DNA from: Pseudomonas sp. RGM2987
Lineage (GTDB): Bacteria; Pseudomonadota; Gammaproteobacteria; Pseudomonadales; Pseudomonadaceae
NCBI RefSeq assembly: GCF_022952855.1
Contig: NZ_JALJDX010000208.1
Location: 1-64,000 of the forward strand
DNA: 64,000 nucleotides
Direction: 5' to 3'
Of the stretch, positions 58,630-64,000 are shown one piece after another; position 1 is the first letter of the stretch, and each line of letters begins with the position of its first letter. Below the pieces are notes generated by a model, which worked only from the letters and a program-made list of their open reading frames with translations, was not told the origin of the DNA and made no database searches. A program made the position numbers and the translations under genes.

Positions 58630-59709
58630 ATGACTGCCATCCACATCAAGTTCCCTGCCCTCACCCTCAAGGCCGGCCCCCGTGCGTTCGCGCGGATCCG
58701 CCGGGCCGGCTTGAGCGCGGCCGATGTCGGCATCCTGCCGGGTGCCGCCGGCGGTCCCAAGGCGCTGGGCATCCAGGGCCTGGACCTGGCGCTGTTCGGT
58801 GAATGGCTGCCCGCCGCGCCCCGGGAGCGTTCACTGATCGGCGCCTCGGTGGGTTCCTGGCGCTTCGCCAGTGCCTGCCTGCCGGACGCGGCCGAGGGCA
58901 TCCGGCGCCTGGGCACCTTGTACAACGAGCAAAGCTTTGCCAAAGGCGTGACCATGGCCGGGGTCACGCAAAGTTCGCAGCGCATGCTCGATGACTTGCT
59001 CGAAGGCCGCGACAGCTTGATCCTCGATAACCCGCATTACCGGCTCAATATCATGGTGGTCAAGAGCCACGGCCCGCTGGCTCTTGACCATCGCGGGCGG
59101 CTGGCCTTGGGCCTGTCATCGGTGATTGCCGACAACCTGCGTGGCCGCGCGCGGCTGTCGCGGCATTTCGAGCGGCTGATCATCCACGACCCGCGCCTGG
59201 CCCCCCCGCTGCATCCATTGAACGACTTTCCGTCGCGCTTCGTGCCGTTGCAAGCCAGCAACCTGCGCCAGGCCTTGCTGGCGTCCGGCTCGATCCCGAT
59301 GGTCATGGAAGGCGTGCGCGACCTGCCGGGCGCCGGCGCCGGTACGTACCGCGACGGCGGCTTGCTGGACTATCACCTCGACCTGCCCTACAGCGGCGAG
59401 GACATCGTGCTCTACCCGCACTTCACCGACCGGGTCATTCCCGGCTGGTTCGACAAGGGCCTGCCGTGGCGCAAGGGCAATGTCGAACGCTTGCAGGATG
59501 TGCTCTTGTTGGCGCCCTCAAGGGAATACCTGGCACGCCTGCCCTACGGCAAGCTGCCGGACCGTAACGACTTCAAGCGCTTCATGGGTGATGACCCGAG
59601 CCGCCGCAAATACTGGCGCACAGCGATGGACGAGAGCCAGCGACTCGGTGACGAGTTCCTGGAACTGGCAGCCAATGGTGGCCTGGGCGAGCGTTTGCTG
59701 ACCCTTTAG
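58630..59709 (+). CDS. patatin-like phospholipase
   Basis: A 359-residue patatin-fold lipase: oxyanion [10 protein letters not shown] at 38-47, nucleophile GASVG with Ser73, and the dyad aspartate in YRDGG at about 242. No signal peptide, so cytoplasmic or inner-face action on lipids is likely. Monocistronic; substrate unknown. Confidence 0.88.
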   Translation: MTAIHIKFPALTLKAGPRAFARIRRAGLSAADVGILPGAAGGPKALGIQGLDLALFGEWLPAAPRERSLIGASVGSWRFASACLPDAAEGIRRLGTLYNEQSFAKGVTMAGVTQSSQRMLDDLLEGRDSLILDNPHYRLNIMVVKSHGPLALDHRGRLALGLSSVIADNLRGRARLSRHFERLIIHDPRLAPPLHPLNDFPSRFVPLQASNLRQALLASGSIPMVMEGVRDLPGAGAGTYRDGGLLDYHLDLPYSGEDIVLYPHFTDRVIPGWFDKGLPWRKGNVERLQDVLLLAPSREYLARLPYGKLPDRNDFKRFMGDDPSRRKYWRTAMDESQRLGDEFLELAANGGLGERLLTL

Positions 59710-59792
59710 TCAGCACGCTCGCGCACCGCGAGGATCAAACTGATAAACTGCGCCGCCTGCCTCGCGACCGTTACCTTAAAGAGCCTGAACCT

Positions 59793-60149
59793 GTGGAAAT
59801 CTTCAAAGAGTTTACCTTCGAATCCGCCCACCGCCTGCCCCACGTGCCGGACGGCCACAAGTGCGGGCGCCTGCACGGTCACTCATTCAAGGTGGCGATC
59901 CACCTGAGTGGCGACATCGACCCGCACACCGGCTGGATCCGCGATTTCTCGGAGATCAAGGCGATCTTCAAGCCGCTCTACGAGCGCCTGGACCACAACT
60001 ACCTCAACGACATTCCCGGCCTGGAAAACCCCACCAGCGAAGTCCTCGCCAAATGGATCTGGAACGAGTTGAAGCCGTTGCTGCCGGAACTCAGCGCCAT
60101 TCGCATCCATGAAACCTGCACCAGCGGTTGCATCTATCACGGCGAATAA
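59793..60149 (+). CDS. queD: 6-carboxytetrahydropterin synthase
   Basis: A 118-residue PTPS-family enzyme, second step of queuosine/7-deazaguanine synthesis. Zinc histidines in ESAHRLP and RLHGHSF, the catalytic Cys in KCGRLHG, and the [22 protein letters not shown] core. It begins with GTG 59793 ([13 protein letters not shown]). No other queuosine genes adjoin it. Confidence 0.95.
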   Translation: MEIFKEFTFESAHRLPHVPDGHKCGRLHGHSFKVAIHLSGDIDPHTGWIRDFSEIKAIFKPLYERLDHNYLNDIPGLENPTSEVLAKWIWNELKPLLPELSAIRIHETCTSGCIYHGE

Positions 60150-60178
60150 CTCTTCACCTGGGCCTGTACCTGTCTCTT

Positions 60179-60308
60179 GTGGCGAGGGGATTTATCCCCG
60201 CTGGGCTGCGAAGTGGCCCTAAACCTGCCACCTCGGTGTACCAGACGAAACAAGTTGGCTGTCTTGGGGCTGCTGCGCAGCCCAGCGGGAGCAAGCTCCC
60301 TCGCCACA
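60179..60308. repeat. REP pair, family B, left copy diverged
   Basis: The left copy reads GTGGCGAGGGGATTTATCCCCGC, the right one is standard; the two halves no longer match, so this REPIN is a hybrid or decaying. Confidence 0.78.
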
Positions 60309-60378
60309 ACGGTGTTCTCCCGCCATCCTGCATTGGCCTATGCTCTCCCCCCTGAACCTTCTCGGTGGAGCATCGACC

Positions 60379-61230
60379 ATGACCAACTGGCTGCTGGATC
60401 AGGTATACGACTTCAACGGGCATTCCATTCGCTACGCCATCCGAGGTGACGGGCCGCCGCTGGTTTTTGTCCACGGAACGCCCTTCTCGTCCTACGTGTG
60501 GCACCGGATCGCCCCGCTCTTCTTTTCCACTCACCGGGTGCATTACTTCGACCTGTTGGGTTATGGACAATCGGCTCAACCCGATACCGATGTGTCCCTC
60601 GGCGTGCAGAACCAATTGCTCGCGCAGTTGCTGGCGTATTGGGGCCTGGACTGCCCGGATGTGGTGGCCCATGACTTTGGCGGCGCCACCGCACTGCGCG
60701 CACATTTGCTCGATGGCAGACACTACCGCAGTCTGACGCTGATCGACCCGGTGGCGCTATCGCCCTGGGGCTCGCCTTTCGTGCTGCACGTTCGCCAACA
60801 TGAAACGGCCTTCAGCGGCCTGCCCGATTACATCCAGCGCGCCATCGTGCCGACCTATATCCGCGGTGCGATCCAACGGGACATCCCGGACCAGGAACTG
60901 GCACCTTACGTCCAGCCCTGGCTCGGCGAGACAGGCCAGGCGGCGTTCTATCGGCAGATCGCGCAGATGGACGAGCGTTACACACGTGAGGTCGAGGGCC
61001 TGTACCCCAGCGTACGTTGCCCGACGCAGATTCTCTGGGGCGAGAACGACCAGTGGATCCCCGTCGAACGCGGCCGGGCCCTGCAACAGTTGATTCCAGG
61101 CGCACGTTTTCTGCCCATCCCCAACGCCGGGCATCTGGTCCAGGAAGACGCGCCGGAGGCGATCGTGGCGGCGGTGTTGCGGTATGTAAGCGCCCATGCG
61201 GACACCCCGGTATCCGGGACGCCGGACTGA
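60379..61230 (+). CDS. alpha/beta hydrolase, haloalkane-dehalogenase-like
   Basis: A 283-residue alpha/beta hydrolase. The nucleophile position is Asp99 in VAHDFGGATALR, not Ser, as in haloalkane/fluoroacetate dehalogenases and epoxide hydrolases; VHGTPFSSYVWH gives the oxyanion loop and NAGHLVQED the base histidine near 257. Whether it removes halogen or opens epoxides cannot be told. Start at ATG 60379, where the fold begins. Confidence 0.85.
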   Translation: MTNWLLDQVYDFNGHSIRYAIRGDGPPLVFVHGTPFSSYVWHRIAPLFFSTHRVHYFDLLGYGQSAQPDTDVSLGVQNQLLAQLLAYWGLDCPDVVAHDFGGATALRAHLLDGRHYRSLTLIDPVALSPWGSPFVLHVRQHETAFSGLPDYIQRAIVPTYIRGAIQRDIPDQELAPYVQPWLGETGQAAFYRQIAQMDERYTREVEGLYPSVRCPTQILWGENDQWIPVERGRALQQLIPGARFLPIPNAGHLVQEDAPEAIVAAVLRYVSAHADTPVSGTPD

Positions 61231-61360
61231 CCCTCGCGAGCACGCGCTGTGCTGCCGCAAAGGGTGCTCGCCACTCACTGACGTATGTGCTATTGATCGG
61301 GACCATGGGGGCTCGCTCCGTTGACGCGCCACTCCAAGACCTCTGAAAGGGACTCGCCTG

Positions 61361-62608
61361 ATGCACATCATCAACGCCCGCCTGCGCAACCGCGAAGGCT
61401 TGCATGAGCTGCACCTGGAAAACGGCCTGATCGCCAGCATCGCCCGCCAGACCGAGGCCCCGAGCCTTGGCCCGGAGGATCTCGATGCCGGCGGCAACCT
61501 GGTGGTGCCGCCCTTCGTCGAGCCGCACATCCACCTGGACGCCACTCTCACCGCCGGCGAGCCGCGCTGGAACATGAGCGGCACGCTGTTCGAAGGCATC
61601 GAGTGCTGGGGCGAACGCAAGGCCACCATCACCGAGGAAGACACCCGGACCCGCGCCAGGAAAACCCTCCAGGCCCTGGCCGCCCACGGCATCCAGCATG
61701 TGCGCACCCATGTCGACGTGACCGACCCCGAGCTCACCGCACTCAAGGCAATGCTCGAAGTGCGCGAGCAGAGCCGCCATCTGGTCGACATGCAGATCGT
61801 CGCGTTTCCCCAGGAAGGCATCGAGTCCTATCGCAACGGCCGCGAGCTGATGGAGGAAGCGATCCGCATGGGCGCCGACGTGGTGGGTGGTATCCCGCAT
61901 TTCGAGTACACCCGCGACCAGGGCATCAGCTCGGTGAAGTTCCTGATGGACCTGGCCGAACGCACCGGCTGCCTGGTGGATGTACATTGCGACGAAACCG
62001 ATGACCCGCACTCGCGCTTTCTCGAAGTGCTCGCAGAAGAGGCCCGCAGCCGCGACATGGGCGCCCGCGTCACCGCCAGCCACACCACGGCCATGGGCTC
62101 CTACGACAACGCCTACTGCGCCAAGCTGTTCCGCCTGCTCGGGCATTCGGGCATCAGCTTCGTGTCCTGCCCGACCGAAAGCATTCACCTGCAAGGGCGC
62201 TTCGACAACTTCCCCAAGCGCCGCGGCGTGACCCGGGTCAATGAATTGCTCGAGGCGGGAATGAATGTCTGCTTCGGCCAGGATTCCATCGTCGACCCGT
62301 GGTATCCCTTGGGGAATGGCAACATCCTGCGAGTACTGGAAGCCGGGCTGCACATCTGCCACATGCTGGGCTACCGCAACCTGCAAAGCGCCCTCGATCT
62401 GGTCACCGACAACAGCGCCAAGGCCCTGGCCCTGGGCGAGCGCTATGGGCTGGAGCCCGGACGTCCGGCGAATCTGCTGATCCTGTCGGCGGACAGCGAT
62501 TACGAAATGATCCGCAGCCAGGGCTTGCCGCTGTATTCGATTCGCAATGGCGAGGTGCTGATGAAGCGACAGATGCCGGTGGTGGAATTCGGGGCGCAGT
62601 TGGACTGA
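61361..62608 (+). CDS. codA: cytosine deaminase
   Basis: A 415-residue amidohydrolase: metal ligands HIHLD (His56, His58), DVHCDETDDPHSRFLEV with the catalytic His/Glu region, SHTTAMGSYDNAYC, and GQDSIVDPWYPLGNGNIL with the metal Asp. These match E. coli CodA closely in order. It deaminates cytosine to uracil; some relatives act on isoguanine or creatinine. No codB permease is adjacent. Confidence 0.9.
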   Translation: MHIINARLRNREGLHELHLENGLIASIARQTEAPSLGPEDLDAGGNLVVPPFVEPHIHLDATLTAGEPRWNMSGTLFEGIECWGERKATITEEDTRTRARKTLQALAAHGIQHVRTHVDVTDPELTALKAMLEVREQSRHLVDMQIVAFPQEGIESYRNGRELMEEAIRMGADVVGGIPHFEYTRDQGISSVKFLMDLAERTGCLVDVHCDETDDPHSRFLEVLAEEARSRDMGARVTASHTTAMGSYDNAYCAKLFRLLGHSGISFVSCPTESIHLQGRFDNFPKRRGVTRVNELLEAGMNVCFGQDSIVDPWYPLGNGNILRVLEAGLHICHMLGYRNLQSALDLVTDNSAKALALGERYGLEPGRPANLLILSADSDYEMIRSQGLPLYSIRNGEVLMKRQMPVVEFGAQLD

Positions 62609-62621
62609 TTTCCAACGCCCC

Positions 62622-62780
62622 TGTGGGAGCGAGCTTGCTCGCGATAGCATCGGTCCTATTACACGGATGTTGGATGTGCCGCCTTCGCGAGCAAGCCCGC
62701 TCCCACAAGGGTTCAGTGTTGCACTTCAGATTCGTGGACACTGAAGATCCATTGTGGGAGCGGGCTTGCTCGCGAAGAGG
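62622..62780. repeat. REP pair plus single REP, family A
   Basis: A pair at 62622-62706 and a lone copy at 62753-62780, between codA and the DapF-like gene. Confidence 0.85.
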
Positions 62781-62797
62781 CCACCAGCCTCACCTCA

Positions 62798-63793
62798 CTA
62801 TTCAGGCATGGCTCTGGCTGCCCCAAACAAACTCACCCGCACCAACTCTCCACCCTGCTCCTGCAACAGGATCGGCGCCGTACCACCGGGCATCACCACA
62901 CTCACCGGCCCGGCTTTTACCCAACCGACGCGCCAGGCAGCGCAGGCCACGGCGCTGGCACTGGTGCCCGAGGAAGCAGTCGGCCCTTCGCCCCGCTCGA
63001 ACACCCGCGCAGCGATTCGCCCTTCGGCTTCAAGCCAGGCCCATTGCAGGTTCACCCCTGCCGGGCACGGAATCCCGGCGCCACCGGGTGCGGCATAGGC
63101 GATGCGGGTCAGGCTTTCAGAAAGCGCCGAGTCGCGCATCTGTGCGTTGCCCGGCAGTGCATCGGCGCCGTCCACCAAGGTCACGCAATGCGGGTTGCCG
63201 ATATTCACGAATTGGCTGTGGCCCCAGGCCGGGTTTAACGCCTGAAGCACGGCCACTCGGCTGACTTCGCGCTGGTTGAAACGCACGTTTTCCACCGCTT
63301 GAGCCGCAACGGCCTGCGGCCCGAACCGCGGTTGCCCCAGGTTCAGCCAGAAGCCTGGCGCCCCCTCGAACTCAGCGGCACGAACCGAGGTTTGCAGCGG
63401 CGACACGCCGTTGCGCTTGTCATGATGAACCTGCAACACGCACTCACCATCGTCCGGCATCAAGCCTTGCTCATGCAGTGCCTGGGAGAAAATCGTCAGG
63501 CCGTTGCCGCTGCGTTCGGCCAGGGTGCCATCGGTGTTGACGATCAACAGATCGAATGGCGGTTCGCTCTGGAAAGGCCCGATCAGCAGGCCGTCGCTAC
63601 GATGGGCCTTGGCGCCCGGTGGCGCTTCGCCCGGTGCCCAACTGCAAAAGGCATGCACGGCGGCCTCGGCCCAGGATTCGCGCAGCTGTGCGGCCAAAGC
63701 GGCTGATGACGCCAGGTCGATCCCCTGGTCACGGACCTGTTGGGGAGAAACCACGCCATAGATATTGCCCCGTGCATCATAAAACTGCGTCAT
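62798..63793 (-). CDS. DapF-fold protein lacking both catalytic cysteines
   Basis: A 331-residue homologue of diaminopimelate epimerase. Conserved landmarks are present: NTDG at 86-89, SGNGLTIF at 95-102, VNIGNPHCV near 197, and VFERGEGPT... near 265. However the two thiol acid/base residues of DapF are Ser here: CGNG is SGNG (Ser95) and ACGTGA is SSGTSA (Ser275). The usual epimerase mechanism is therefore not possible. The true dapF would be elsewhere. It may be a ligand-binding or isomerase variant. Start at ATG 63793 (MTQFYDARGNIYG). Confidence 0.82.
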   Translation of the reverse strand: MTQFYDARGNIYGVVSPQQVRDQGIDLASSAALAAQLRESWAEAAVHAFCSWAPGEAPPGAKAHRSDGLLIGPFQSEPPFDLLIVNTDGTLAERSGNGLTIFSQALHEQGLMPDDGECVLQVHHDKRNGVSPLQTSVRAAEFEGAPGFWLNLGQPRFGPQAVAAQAVENVRFNQREVSRVAVLQALNPAWGHSQFVNIGNPHCVTLVDGADALPGNAQMRDSALSESLTRIAYAAPGGAGIPCPAGVNLQWAWLEAEGRIAARVFERGEGPTASSGTSASAVACAAWRVGWVKAGPVSVVMPGGTAPILLQEQGGELVRVSLFGAARAMPE

Positions 63794-63869
63794 CAACCAG
63801 ACCCCGGATCCGCCAGCGAAAGCCGGCACTGTATGCTGACCCGGCCTACACGAGCAAAGCTTGTTCAAT

Positions 63870-63959
63870 GTGGGAGCGGGCTTGCTCGCGAAAGCGGTGT
63901 GTCAGCCGCCATCAATGCTGACTGACCCGCCGCTTTCGCGAGCAGGCTCGCTCCCACAG
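63870..63959. repeat. REP pair (REPIN), family A
   Basis: Inverted pair near the right edge of the window, upstream of the DapF-like gene. Confidence 0.86.
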
Positions 63960-64000
63960 GTTCGCGCCAGGCATCATATGGCTGGCACCTTGGGGTCGCG

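Overview
The window is about 64 kb of a GC-rich Pseudomonas chromosome, most likely from the P. fluorescens group. This rests on conserved gene order (truA-trpF-accD-folC-dedD-cvpA-purF-metZ, leuCD-leuB-asd-usg-fimV, uvrB/gltX followed by Ala/Glu tRNAs) and on very many fluorescens-type REP palindromes between genes. These are family A (core GTGGGAGCGGGCTTGCTCGCGA) and family B (core GTGGCGAGGGAGCTTGCTCCCGC). No database search was possible; names come from motifs, lengths and gene order.

Layout. 0.1-2.6 kb: an AcoR-type sigma-54 activator and a CigR-like secreted protein. 2.6-12.8 kb: an accessory stretch ending at the 3' end of tRNA-Val(GAC). It holds a 5'-truncated tyrosine integrase, a broken holin-like gene, an orphan tailspike-like beta-helix protein, a zeta-like toxin with a small overlapping upstream partner, a two-helix membrane protein, a stand-alone SpoT-type HD hydrolase, several lipoproteins and small unknown genes. 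No REP element was seen in it. It looks like a decayed prophage or integrative element carrying cargo. 13-15 kb: a PuuB-like oxidoreductase and a Val(TAC)-Asp-Asp tRNA operon.

15-34 kb, almost all on the minus strand: a housekeeping block for methionine (metZ), purine (purF), tryptophan (trpF), fatty acid (accD), folate (folC), leucine (leuC, leuD, leuB) and aspartate-family (asd) synthesis, with tRNA modification (truA) and polar assembly (fimV). A LysR regulator diverges from leuC. 34-42 kb: a five-PAS GGDEF-EAL protein, a small heat-shock protein with a sigma-32-like promoter and a ROSE-like leader, dusC, a thioesterase, and a TetR-hydrolase pair. 42-48.6 kb: a tandemly duplicated Ala-Glu tRNA operon, gltX, uvrB, an aromatic aminotransferase and tRNA-Asn.

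48.8-64 kb: two small conserved proteins, an AI-2E transporter family protein, trhP (yegQ), a Cache chemoreceptor, a Na+/H+ antiporter family protein, a translationally coupled operon (two PepSY proteins, response regulator, histidine kinase), a patatin-like lipase, queD, an Asp-nucleophile hydrolase, codA, and a DapF-fold protein in which both catalytic cysteines are serine.

The best places for something new are the 2.6-12.8 kb stretch (tailspike-like orphan, toxin pair, two-helix membrane protein, solo HD hydrolase) and the cysteine-less DapF homologue at 62.8-63.8 kb.
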